The notes beneath the pieces are model-generated. The model had not been told where the DNA came from, searched no databases, and saw only the letters and a list, made by a program, of their open reading frames with translations. Below are positions 12,001 to 18,121 of a DNA stretch of 64,000 nt, in pieces. Origin of the DNA: Flavobacterium limicola (GTDB lineage: Bacteria > Bacteroidota > Bacteroidia > Flavobacteriales > Flavobacteriaceae); NCBI RefSeq assembly GCF_003634755.1, contig NZ_RBXA01000001.1:434001-498000 (forward strand). Direction: 5' to 3'. A program made the position numbers and the translations under genes. How positions within the stretch are numbered: the stretch's first letter is position 1; every line of letters begins with the position of its first letter.

Positions 12001-13176
12001 TAAAGTTACATTAGCATTACCTATGTTAGTAGTTAAGGTAGCATCACTAAAAACTTGTTTTGTAAGTACGATTTTGGGTTCAATAATTTCTAAGGAAATC
12101 GCATTAAAATAATAAAAATAAACATCTTGATTGCTTCGTAAACCTATAACCGCACTTATGTCATTATTTTTAATGACAGCATTCCCATTGTTATTTATTT
12201 CTAAAATTCCGGCATCATACCCCAACGTATTTGTACTTGCTGGATTACGGTTGATAAAATTCTCTGTTTTACCGTTAGCCGGATCAATATAAGTAACAGA
12301 ACTATTAAAGAAATTATTTGTCCCTCTAATTGTAGTTCCTGCATTATTTACGGCTGATAGTATAGAACCATTTATAGTCAAGTAATCTCCAGAAATTCCT
12401 TGGTCTCCTTCTAAGGCCGAAAAAGCAAATTTAGCTCTTACTGGTCCTGTAGGAATTGTTCTGAATCCAGTTACGGGAATATCTAAATTTACTGTAGAAC
12501 TGATGGCACTAAAACCATCAAAGGAGGTAATTGATTTAGCCGCTAACTTTGGATCTTCATACACAATAAAAAGTGACCAACCTGCAGAAAGACCTGTTCC
12601 TCCATTTGTTCCCACTTTAGTAGACACATTAGCAACGGTATACGTTCCCTCTGGAGTTGGGTTTCCGGCTCCAGTTACTAAACTGGTTACATCAGCATAA
12701 CAGGCATACGGATAACTTGTTCCTATCACATTAGTACCTGAATCATGAATTATTGTACCTACCACATCATTATACCCTCCAGTAGGCATTTTGAATTTAA
12801 TATTGGTAATAGGAGTTGTACCCTTAGTCACTGCACCCCAATACAGAGCCGCATATAAAATTTTATAACATGGAGCTGCTGGAGCTGAAGCATTAGGAAC
12901 GACTAGATTAGCACTACTAGAATTAAAAACACCTGCCGTAGCTCCATTATCGATATTGATAAACTGCATATCAAAATCAGAATTAAGCTTATTACCATTG
13001 TAAGCAGTATTAGGATCAGCTCTATTCAGAATGCTATTCCCAATCAATAACATATCTCCTTTAATATCCTTATCAAACCTTGGAGTAAAAGGTTTAAGAG
13101 TTTGTGAATAGGATATGAAACTTTGTAAAAAAATAAAAGCAAGTAGGATTACTTTTAAAAAAGTAGTTTTTTTCAT
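1..13176 (-). CDS. sprB: Giant SprB-like gliding motility adhesin, C-terminus beyond the left edge
   Basis: The frame stays open from the ATG at 13176 down to base 1 (4392 codons), so the protein is larger than what is seen. Residues 1-24 form a signal peptide ending near SYSQ. Residues about 25-350 are a unique N-terminal region, about 355-480 resemble a DUF11-type module, and there is then a long series of beta-sandwich repeats of about 80-85 residues, each with a G-x-Y-T and D-x-NGC pattern typical of SprB repeats. A unique jelly-roll-like block sits around residues 1180-1400. SprB in F. johnsoniae is the mobile cell-surface adhesin of gliding, secreted by the T9SS. Upstream lie sprC- and sprD-like genes in the same order as the F. 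johnsoniae sprCDBF cluster, so sprF is expected just past the left edge. The T9SS sorting domain would lie outside the window. The symbol rests on architecture and gene order; another SprB-family adhesin is possible. Confidence 0.82.
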   Translation of the reverse strand, partial: MKKTTFLKVILLAFIFLQSFISYSQTLKPFTPRFDKDIKGDMLLIGNSILNRADPNTAYNGNKLNSDFDMQFINIDNGATAGVFNSSSANLVVPNASAPAAPCYKILYAALYWGAVTKGTTPITNIKFKMPTGGYNDVVGTIIHDSGTNVIGTSYPYACYADVTSLVTGAGNPTPEGTYTVANVSTKVGTNGGTGLSAGWSLFIVYEDPKLAAKSITSFDGFSAISSTVNLDIPVTGFRTIPTGPVRAKFAFSALEGDQGISGDYLTINGSILSAVNNAGTTIRGTNNFFNSSVTYIDPANGKTENFINRNPASTNTLGYDAGILEINNNGNAVIKNNDISAVIGLRSNQDVYFYYFNAISLEIIEPKIVLTKQVFSDATLTTNIGNANVTLGQELFYAIGFQNIGNDDAENFTIKDILPININFDPNNIIVPNGSGITYVYNAATRTIVFTIPSNLVEKSDPRYIIKFKVQVVPECNDLSDACSDKIQNQAFATYVGVTSDIKVDDQLSLSTFGECYLGTASPTNFLVGVENCIYTKDYQLCGASVVLTAANGYNSYSWSTSATGTPVIGTTQSITVSQTGTYYVNNIANAPCRSIKQVVTVSPSGTTVQNPVIPFADQVVQCPNNGKDLPKIFLCGANATRLINTGVTDAISIVWQKLNEASCTAIGTDDCANEKVDCTWDNIATGSSYTANTSGQFRVVFNYAGGCFNIFYFNVFKNLLNPTATSRDIICNTSGEIIVGGVPTSGYEFSLSASGPFQDSNVFSITTASTYTVYIRQKGIVSNPCLFSVPGIDILQRNFTVSEFISQPLCNGDKGSIKLAANDVRAQYFYSISKSGSLVNAVGPIAASDHTFSNLSPGSYDYEVKTDDGCLKTGTIVLIEPDVLKATVNQTKALTCETGEITVYPIGGTAPYAYYVNGSTTAQYSAVVNTPTAGNYTIRVVDYNGCIANTSITIAAVPKPVYNPTGTNVNCYGDSTGVINFNVTNANGYTLAYSINNGTTYGSSAIISNLAAGTYNTILKYSLNGVECLDTMKVITITQPATALTASAGVSELAGCGPAREGKVRITNPQGGVAPYEYSFDNQATWINVNDAYKAPGTYTLYIRDANGCIYAMPNIIIEPEPVAPVINVDTPVDFNCDGTATSTVTINNPGGTSYTYDYYLDGVKNTNVPSNVFINVTPGTHAVRVEYKVGTVPTFSNLLKEDFGIGEDVTSPGMNSAYCFERQVTATQCRSSIQINDGDYSVTARIVSPFGPWVAARDHTSNATVAKGRFLAVNIGGFAGADGVLYSKPIKDIIQNQPVSVSVYAMNLLELANSQEDPELLFQLVNGAGVVIASQSTNKIPKTVKKTNPDWINYSLTLNPLNNTNLNFVIRSKSIATSGNDVVIDDINVFQLPKSCITTKDFTVVVPTGKAFTAQIAGTKNVTCNGLTNGEITISATNIDATKGFQYSIDNGTTWSVALFTSPVTISNLAGALYKVIVRPVGSSVASCSKPFDVTISTPTAVTATASITTLATCTTGATITAVGGGGTPAYQYALYQSDGTTVITGFNNNANFTNVPAGSYTVFVRDANGCTNPVGIVVNVTAPPALTASLATTTDYCYTTANPATLGVTVTGGTGPFTYKLDGNAAVSSASTSYSFTNVAPGTHDIVVTDSNNCTDTISSIVIAPQIVFNVSLINDLTCSDDASIGNEVVTNGNGGSYTYTVSYNSGTPATVTSFPYTATQAGNYVFTVTDSRGCPATSNIITVTPKTTPSHSTVKTDITCNGLSNGTITVTASGGFTSVYTYVLSGPIPTTTQTTNQFTNLPAGDYTVSITDSKGCTSLPTTVTIANPTPIAPNATATAFTCSPTNAPQSATITVAPTGGSGTYTYSYNNGATFGSNATLTVNDNGLTQTINVVVKDANGCLSTMQAIVLAPLNRPVIDKITSTLIYCAPSATTSTATIAMTPGTGVAPLAYTIVSGPTTNISGASTGEFTGLAAGNYVFRATDANGCYDTESHTIAPGIPIVATGTKLTDVNCFNGTTGSIRYSVSGFGTGTYSYIVNAEPPVTGQTLGTFDLTNRPAGTYTVVFTDDITSCTATTIVTINQPTAALDITLVSNINANCNVPTARVTVAASGGTTAYAYAFVPVGNIPAATDYTASPVRNLNPATPVWDVYVRDANGCTDMVQVTITSDPIPTVTATGSGCLGTAGGYTITAANTTTPLAGIITPIRYSINNGASYQTSNVFTVTTAGTYIITMIDGNGCIATALSVVVAPQLTLNAVLNKDITCVVGDEPARITVTPTGGSGTFTYAITTPLAEASNVTGATTGIFTTNTAGNYTFTVTDNTTGCAYTTTTAITVTAPIIPDITGITQTAFINCNGDDTGAIRADFDVSLGLAPFQFSIDGINYQSSNTFTGLSAGPYTITIRDAKGCTDTDGITITEPRPMVIDYRVIDIQCVSGSGISKGSIIIDMITDGVSTVGGSGGTAPYTYYVTGINGYNQFETNPGNISTSFDVVDFGFYQIRVVDANGCTVIENDVKVASDPDDLDIVINTTADCTLGGTANVAVLGALTSSGPFHFNIYRGAFPPQIWTADGVDGWQGEAPPTSKGTTFTGLLPGVTYTFIVYDEATLCYYYETAATIVPTNTQLTVDNVVGNNIKCTGDTNGSVNFNINNTYTSSVTVSYQVYEAFTNVLITGANGTGTIPAGGTLPITNFGVSLLPAGSYYILVRETAGPNVGCSIASINFNILESPVILTVTGTIIKNSNCTDNGIITALAENGTGPYTYQVTASAIPPLAADTNWVLGNTFNRPGSLTGITYYVYAKDAYGCIQSDDVILLQDAPPTIALPATICYNGTPFTINLVTDAAASATILPATYSVNGSAFQASPSFTFNAAGTYNLVIKDGNGCTDDVDYIVLPQLQLTPALTKVLDCNLPAPNATVTVTATGGAGAGSYTYMITSGPVVNTTGVTSGIFTGLDAGTYIFETNDGACTASTTFVIDPIPATVLATPIVKNVSCNAGTDGEITINVTSGVGPYKYSLFDGVTSTPFQTANTFANLSAGTTYTVTVRNDRDCLETTVPITVSEPALLAATAAAAPNTTCSNTTVITVTASGGTQTGVGTGYTYNFNGLGYTSDNTFTVNNGPVATTTTISVRDANGCIVNLTDVTTPALIPPTNLTFVPTILPTCPANSETVEVRATNGVGALVFEIIEFNNAPTILYPSQTTAGNTVPASFTGLPPGDYMFEVTDSNGCTYQELYTVNPVTNITVAASGTTDVTCFAANNGTATFTVTNFTSYTAILTLGSGTPVIAGNTVSLISLAPGNYTLQVTDSTTGCIDDVSFTITEPTLALDFTTVATNINCNVDTATITVTPVGGTSNYKYAVVANMATAPTTYVSSNQLTVDTSSGLDMVWDVYVMDANGCVDVETVTIQTDASPTIASAVATQCPSSTGTYDITVTATGFSPTTFQYSADGSNYQTGNIITVNAPGNYTITVKDANGCPSIGVAVTIYEPLILSPIVDTPVSCANNDGIITVSTTGGSNSLSNYQYKIDAGTYPMATPFAGLAFGLHRVYVQDIATGCEVYVDIDLQEATPITGFALAKTEVTCNGGTDGTITASMDTPADGVNDNPIYTYVLSGTTTVTSTAVNRGPQDSPLFSGLEAGTYTVTVTSERGCTDNASITIVEPGLIFVPAPTIVPFGCTTDNIGNLATITVDPALVTGGSNIYMNYEFIKVGTTTNTQVQFGASNVYTEADLTGGSYIVNVYDDKGCIGTTTAAITIDPYIALDKVNVVIDQAITCNNLENITVSATIIGVGTPNLEYTLVDVIYDPITGVSTTGTIYPAIPNNNGIFTGLPVGNYLITVKNLDTNCEIQGVHYVNEPNTFDLTIDTVVDVTCFSGTDGSVNVTFVDRLITTTPVNGDDAGAFTYTLQDALGNTLPGGTALDAGPITISGLATGTYTITATLSQSPSCPVIKNFTITGPTAALDITETHTEITCVTGNNDGTISVTATGGWLGAYEFELVGPTPAQNIAYSAQTEFTGLTAGTYTINVRDSKGCEDFVTITLADPAPIVFTATPSTTLVSCFGDTNASITVTTLPTGGSGNYLYSLVTTYTNGTVTTDGPQVSNTFTNLGAGNYQVQVSDSWTCSALSAAILITEPAKVTASLALATAISCDVDATLTLTASGGTAPYEYSTTSTFGTVIAMTGNTATFSVPVGTYNYYIRDINGCESFISNDITIDTVPALVIDVNIQNAVINCKGDDSGVIVATAQGGLGNYVYTLLDGAGNALSFTPVQTSPGNFTNLPAGSYLVNVVSMDCEARTVVPVVITEPDFPLTESNAVTNITCAGEGDGKIVITASGGTGIIKYAISPDLNQFFESNVFDNLKPGTYDYIVQDENGCFIYTTGVIIS

Positions 13177-13462
13177 GGTATTAGTTTATTTGGGTACTTG
13201 CTTGATCTTCATTCCAAAAACTGGAATTTATTCCAAGCAAATTATGTGGTATTTAAAAAATTTAGTATTGCTATTTAATTAAAAAATTAATTCCTTATTC
13301 CCTATTAAATTAGGAATAGTCGATGGCATCTTTAACGGGAAATACTATTCTAAAACAAGTTTAGAATAGGATCATCCCAATTCAAAATTTATGATAACCT
13401 ATTGCATTTTTTGTTATTGTTTCTGTCTACTATATTCAATTTTCAGACGCACTATTTTGTTC
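13177..13462. other. Intergenic spacer between sprD-like and sprB-like genes
   Basis: This 286-bp AT-rich gap sits inside an otherwise tightly packed minus-strand run. It contains a perfect 10-bp inverted repeat (13345-13354 with 13360-13369, loop of 5). No small gene is convincing. The hairpin could serve mRNA processing, attenuation or a separate promoter for the giant adhesin gene. Confidence 0.5.
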
Positions 13463-16400
13463 TTAATTCTCTACGCGCACCATCACCATTTTTCCGTTAT
13501 AGGGTTTATTGCCTCTAGATTCCAGCGTTCTTGTTGCTTCTTGCAGATTATCAAATTTCTCAGAATAAATGAAATAATTCGTTGATTTAACATCATAGAA
13601 AAAATTAATTTTTGACTCTCCCGCTGCTATCGTTTTAGTAACAAAAGAATCTCTTTTGGCAACATCAGCATGCACTGCAAGCACTAAATAATAACCTGTT
13701 TCCACGTTTTTAATATTCTTAATAATTTGCATATTCGATTGCTCATTACCATAATCAAAATCTTCCGGTTTGAGCTTTGTTGCGCTAAGTGTTGTTGTTG
13801 CTTTAATACGTTTCAACGTCTCTTGATCTTTCTGATACCTGCTATCCTCATTTTCAAAATTAGCCTTTTTTATCCTACGTTTTTTCTCTATTTCCGTTTC
13901 TATTTTAATTTTCTCTAATGAAGTAATTAAATTAGTATTGGATTGTTCCGCTTTTAATTGTTCCCCTTTCAACAAGTCTATCGTTTTCAAATAGCTTTGC
14001 GTAAGTGCATCATTTTTGTTTGGTACTTTTTTAATACGCTCTTCGTATAAATTTTTAAAAGTGCTTAGCAGCTGATTTTGGCTTTTGTTAACCTGATCTA
14101 TTTCTGATTTTAAAGACTCCAAGGCGCTATTTTCTGCGGAAACACTCTTGAATTCTTTTGGAGCACTAGCAATTCCTTTATCACTTAAATCATTCTCTGT
14201 TTTTAAGTCTTTCAGTTCTTTTTCTTTTTGATTCACTTTTTCATTCAACTGATTCAATAACTGTAGCTGTGCTTTTCTGGCGTTATCTAATGTTTCAGCT
14301 ATATTATCCATCGTTTTTGCATTCTCATCCTTCGGTTTTGCATTGGCTTTCGCTCTGGCATCGGCGTCAGCTTTGGCTTTAGCGTCAGCGGCCAATTTAG
14401 CAGCTTCTGCATCTAGTTTTGCTTTAGCATCGGCATTAGCTTTCACTTTAGCTTCAGCGGCCAATTTAGCAGTTTCTGCATCAAGTTTTGCTTTGGCATC
14501 GGCAGCTAATTTCGCATCGGCGTCAGCTTTGGCATCAGCGGCCAATTTAGCAGTTTCTGCATCTAGTTTTGCTTTAGCATCGGCAGCTAATTTCGCTCTG
14601 GCATCAGCGTCAGCTTTAGCTTTAGCGTCAGCGGCCAATTTAGCAGCTTCTGCATCTAGTTTTGCTTTAGCATCGGCAGCTAATTTCGCTCTGGCATCGG
14701 CGTCAGCTTTGGCTTTAGCGTCAGCGGCCAATTTAGCAGCTTCTGCATCTAGTTTCGCTTTAGCATCAGCGGCAAGTTTAGCAGCTTCTGCATCTAGTTT
14801 CGCTTTAGCATCGGCAGCTAATTTCGCTCTGGCATCGGCGTCTGCTTTGGCTTTAGCATCAGCGGCCAATTTAGCAGCTTCTGCATCTAGTTTCGCTCTG
14901 GCATCGGCGTCTGCTTTGGCTTTAGCGTCAGCGGCCAATTTAGCAGATTCTATATCTAATTTTGCTTTGGCATCGGCAGCTAATTTAGCATCGGCCTCAG
15001 CTTTGGTTTTAGCGTCAGCGGCCAATTTAGCAGTTTCTGCATCAAGTTTTGCTTTGGCATCGGCAGCTAATTTCGCATCGGCCTCAGCTTTGGCTTTAGC
15101 GTCAGCGGCCAATTTAGCAGTTTCTGCATCTAGTTTCGCCTTAGCATCGGAAGCTAATTTTGCTCTGGCATCGGAGTCAGCTTTGGCTTTAGCGTCAGCG
15201 GCCAATTTAGCAGCTTCTGCATCTAATTTTACTTTGGCATCGGAAGCTAATTTCGCTCTCGCATCGGCGTCTGCTTTGGCTTTAGCGTCAGCGGCTAATT
15301 TAGCAGCTTGTGCCTCTAGTTTTGCTTTGGCGTCAGCTTTGGCTTTAGCATCCGTTATGACCACTGGTTGTGTTTTTGGCACAATTGGTTTTGCGACTGT
15401 AGTTATTTTTGCATCAGCAATAGCTTTTGCTTTAGCGGCAGCATCGGCGGCGATTTTCTCTCTTTTTAATCGATTCGTTTCTAACAAGGCTTTTGCCCTA
15501 GCTGCACTCTCTAATCTGGTTTGTGCAATGGCATCGGAAGTAGCCTTTGCATCGGCAAGTACTTTTGCTTTAGCTGCATTGAGTTCATTTTCTTTTTGAA
15601 TTTCAGCATCTGATTTAACTTTGGCTTGAACAACTGGTTTTGAAGTCGCGACTTTTCGAGATTCTAAAGCTGGTATAATAGCACCTTCTTCTTCGTCATC
15701 ATCGCTATAACTTCCTTTAAATTTATAAGCCAAGACAATTTCATGGGAGGGTCCAAACTGTGTAAAACTCCCTAATGCTTTTTCATAATTATATTCTAGC
15801 GCTATTCTGGAAGTTAGATTGAGTCCTATTCCTGCGGAAACGCCATGAAAACTGTTATACCCAGCTTGTGCCCATATCCCTTTTGGAATGCTGAACATCA
15901 TCAATCCGGAAACAATAGTCTGCTCTTTTTTACTTTCGGCTCTTACTAGTCCAGAAAATTTACTTTTGTCAAAAAAACCGTAGCTGTCTATAAAACCAGT
16001 ATACATTATATGGGCTTGAATGCTTCGTTCTAGATCATCTTGTACCATTTCAGAACTTTGTAGATTATACAATACGGCATTCTTAACGGCTAAACCAAAA
16101 TCAAAAAAAGCAGTCCCATAATTGATGCCCGGACTTAATGTGATCAAAGAATTTGAAGGTATTGTTTCTAAAGAAGGATCGGGATAGTTTGTTACCACCT
16201 TTCCAGTATTAATTCCACTTTTATAAAAACCTAAATTAACCCCAAAGGTCAAGTTACTGTCTTGGCCCAAATAAACATTTTGGGCAAAATTTGCTATTCC
16301 TCCAAATGTAGTCAACACACCATAATTTTGTTGGAATAGCCCAATTGAAATACCTTGATTTTCTCTAAATCGACCGGAATAGCTGATTAAATACGTTTGT

Positions 16401-16615
16401 GGGGCATCTTCAAATTGTACCCATTCGCGTTTGTTGAAAATACTGATATAAGAATTTTGTTCTCTGGCAAAACTAAAAGCTGGATTTATGATAAATTTGT
16501 TGAACTTAAGAGAATTCCTAACGGGAATATTAAACGAAGCCACTCCACCTTCTTGCGAATGGAGTACTTGTAGCAAACAGAAAAAAAACACAACGCTTAA
16601 AAAAATATTTTTCAT
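13463..16615 (-). CDS. sprD: SprD-like protein: PorP/SprF barrel, long Ala/Lys/Asp helix and SPOR-like C-terminus
   Basis: 1050 residues. A signal peptide (about 1-20) is followed by a PorP/SprF-type outer-membrane domain (about 25-305), an acidic linker near 310, then about 400 residues (340-755) made almost only of Ala, Lys, Asp and Glu in units of 29-31 residues. A charged coiled coil (about 760-960) and a SPOR-like ending (about 970-1050, beginning GYYLVLAV) complete it. It starts 1 bp after the sprC-like stop and lies upstream of the sprB-like gene, matching the place of sprD in the F. johnsoniae motility operon. SprD is reported to support SprB function; its mechanism is not seen here. 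The repeat units are nearly identical at DNA level (period about 93 bp), so copy number may vary between strains. PorP/SprF family membership is clear; the symbol depends on synteny. Confidence 0.75.
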   Translation of the reverse strand: MKNIFLSVVFFFCLLQVLHSQEGGVASFNIPVRNSLKFNKFIINPAFSFAREQNSYISIFNKREWVQFEDAPQTYLISYSGRFRENQGISIGLFQQNYGVLTTFGGIANFAQNVYLGQDSNLTFGVNLGFYKSGINTGKVVTNYPDPSLETIPSNSLITLSPGINYGTAFFDFGLAVKNAVLYNLQSSEMVQDDLERSIQAHIMYTGFIDSYGFFDKSKFSGLVRAESKKEQTIVSGLMMFSIPKGIWAQAGYNSFHGVSAGIGLNLTSRIALEYNYEKALGSFTQFGPSHEIVLAYKFKGSYSDDDEEEGAIIPALESRKVATSKPVVQAKVKSDAEIQKENELNAAKAKVLADAKATSDAIAQTRLESAARAKALLETNRLKREKIAADAAAKAKAIADAKITTVAKPIVPKTQPVVITDAKAKADAKAKLEAQAAKLAADAKAKADADARAKLASDAKVKLDAEAAKLAADAKAKADSDARAKLASDAKAKLDAETAKLAADAKAKAEADAKLAADAKAKLDAETAKLAADAKTKAEADAKLAADAKAKLDIESAKLAADAKAKADADARAKLDAEAAKLAADAKAKADADARAKLAADAKAKLDAEAAKLAADAKAKLDAEAAKLAADAKAKADADARAKLAADAKAKLDAEAAKLAADAKAKADADARAKLAADAKAKLDAETAKLAADAKADADAKLAADAKAKLDAETAKLAAEAKVKANADAKAKLDAEAAKLAADAKAKADADARAKANAKPKDENAKTMDNIAETLDNARKAQLQLLNQLNEKVNQKEKELKDLKTENDLSDKGIASAPKEFKSVSAENSALESLKSEIDQVNKSQNQLLSTFKNLYEERIKKVPNKNDALTQSYLKTIDLLKGEQLKAEQSNTNLITSLEKIKIETEIEKKRRIKKANFENEDSRYQKDQETLKRIKATTTLSATKLKPEDFDYGNEQSNMQIIKNIKNVETGYYLVLAVHADVAKRDSFVTKTIAAGESKINFFYDVKSTNYFIYSEKFDNLQEATRTLESRGNKPYNGKMVMVRVEN
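14343..15600 (-). repeat. Tandem coding repeat, about 93-bp unit, in the sprD-like gene
   Basis: About a dozen imperfect copies of a unit encoding the pattern AAKLAADAKAKADADARAKL and variants. Units differ mainly by short in-frame deletions of 2-10 residues and single-base changes. Such arrays expand and contract by slippage or recombination and are a likely assembly weak point. The encoded segment should form one long continuous helix. Confidence 0.85.
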
Positions 16616-16616
16616 G

Positions 16617-18065
16617 TTACTTGACTACCGTTATAGAACCTTTTTTAACTTTATTATCTTGCGTTGTAATTATGTAATAATAAATTGGATTAACTGATTT
16701 AAAATCTAGTGCATTCTCCGGCCAATTATTCTGATAATTATTGGTTTGTAAGGCTATTTCGCCTCTTGAATTTAATAAAAGTATTTCCGTATTTGTCCCA
16801 CTTACATATTCTTGTGGTAATATCCAGGTATCATTGATTCCATCATTGTTAGGACTGATAAGATTTGGAATCTTAGTAACGTTTGGATCAACAAAAGGAA
16901 AGTTGATTACAAAAGGCAACTCTTTTTGGGATATGCATCCGGTGGTTTGTGTAATCGTAAGAGAATAAGTTCCTTCCGCTGTAACATCTAAGGTATTTGA
17001 AACTGCTGCTGCAATTAAGGTGTTATTAAAGTACCATTCAAACGTAGGATTATCAGCATCTGTTGTCGCAATGATAGTTTTAGTTTCTCCTTCATTAATT
17101 ATTGTTGTACTCGATACATTTAAAGAACTAGTAAAGGGTACATCTTGTAAGTTTATGGAAGCAGTCGAAGCACAACCCCCAAAATCAACTTTTACAGAAT
17201 ATTTTCCTGCTATACTAGTTTGATATTGTTGACCTGTCGCCCCTGAAATTGCTACGTCATTATTGAACCACTGATACGAGTTACCAGCTTGTGTGCTAAG
17301 TGTTGTGGCTCCATCCGCAGGGCAAAAAGGGTTGCCTTTGCTAGAAGTTATTGTAGCAGACACACCTGATGCTTCTCCTACAGTTACTCTGTTTGAATAA
17401 GAATCTGACGTACAAGTACCATAATTAGTCTCTACATAATAGCGGCCTGGCTGGTTCACCGTTAAACTTGCTGTAGTAGCTATAGGAACTAAGCTTGGCT
17501 CTTTAAACCATTTATAGGTAAGTGAAGGATATTTCAAAGGAGAATCATTTGTCCCTGTTCCAGGATTGTCTATCGTTAATAAATACGAACCACCTGTACA
17601 GTAAGTAGCTGTGGCATTAAAATTATTAATAGAAAATTGTGAATCTTGAATTTTATAATACGCCGCAAAAACATTTGAAAAGGGACTAACCGATGCAGGT
17701 GAAGTACTCTTAACTCTTACTTTATAATTCTCTCCGCTAGTGCTGGTAGGAACTGAAAAAATCAAAGTCCTTGAAGTAGGTGTCGCTGTTAATGGTTTTT
17801 CAGTGGCACTAAGAGTAACTGGTGTAGCAAAATTACCTGCAGCATCCGAAAGTTCTAAAATAAACTGATTCGACGGATCTAAAACACCACTAAAAGAAAA
17901 GCTAACTTCAAATGCATTAAAGCCAGGATTAGCACATACTTGCGTAAAACCAAGGGATGGTTTATTAATAGCTACTTGTGCATATAAACAAGTAATTGCT
18001 GGTAAAACCAGCAATAAAAAAACAACAATATATTTATTAAAAATGGTAGTGGGGCTACATTTCAT
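16617..18065 (-). CDS. sprC: SprC-like secreted protein with gliding-type C-terminal domain
   Basis: 482 residues with a signal peptide (about 1-30, ending CLYAQ). The middle holds Ig/PKD-like beta-sandwich modules with repeated Cys pairs (about 40-380). The last 90 residues begin near IPNLISPNNDGINDTW, the hallmark of the gliding motility-associated (type B) C-terminal domain used for T9SS export. Its stop is 1 bp before the sprD-like start, so the two are almost certainly co-transcribed. In F. johnsoniae, sprC lies directly before sprD and sprB and its loss impairs gliding. The domain call is strong; the symbol follows from position and size. Confidence 0.72.
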   Translation of the reverse strand: MKCSPTTIFNKYIVVFLLLVLPAITCLYAQVAINKPSLGFTQVCANPGFNAFEVSFSFSGVLDPSNQFILELSDAAGNFATPVTLSATEKPLTATPTSRTLIFSVPTSTSGENYKVRVKSTSPASVSPFSNVFAAYYKIQDSQFSINNFNATATYCTGGSYLLTIDNPGTGTNDSPLKYPSLTYKWFKEPSLVPIATTASLTVNQPGRYYVETNYGTCTSDSYSNRVTVGEASGVSATITSSKGNPFCPADGATTLSTQAGNSYQWFNNDVAISGATGQQYQTSIAGKYSVKVDFGGCASTASINLQDVPFTSSLNVSSTTIINEGETKTIIATTDADNPTFEWYFNNTLIAAAVSNTLDVTAEGTYSLTITQTTGCISQKELPFVINFPFVDPNVTKIPNLISPNNDGINDTWILPQEYVSGTNTEILLLNSRGEIALQTNNYQNNWPENALDFKSVNPIYYYIITTQDNKVKKGSITVVK

Positions 18066-18121
18066 AATTAATTTTTAGTCTGTTTTCAGCTATTAAATTG
18101 CAGCATTTGTACATGTAATTT

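Noticed and set aside
125..12700. Many short plus-strand open frames across the giant adhesin gene
   Set aside because: They are shadows of a single open minus-strand frame that shows consistent SprB-type repeats throughout.
14343..15599. A 418-codon Ala/Ser/Leu-rich open frame on the plus strand opposite the sprD-like repeats
   Set aside because: It is the mirror of the Ala/Lys/Asp codons on the minus strand; low complexity and no homology or start signals.
14343..15600. Regular repeats that might suggest a CRISPR array
   Set aside because: The repeats are contiguous, coding, about 93 bp, and have no unique spacers.
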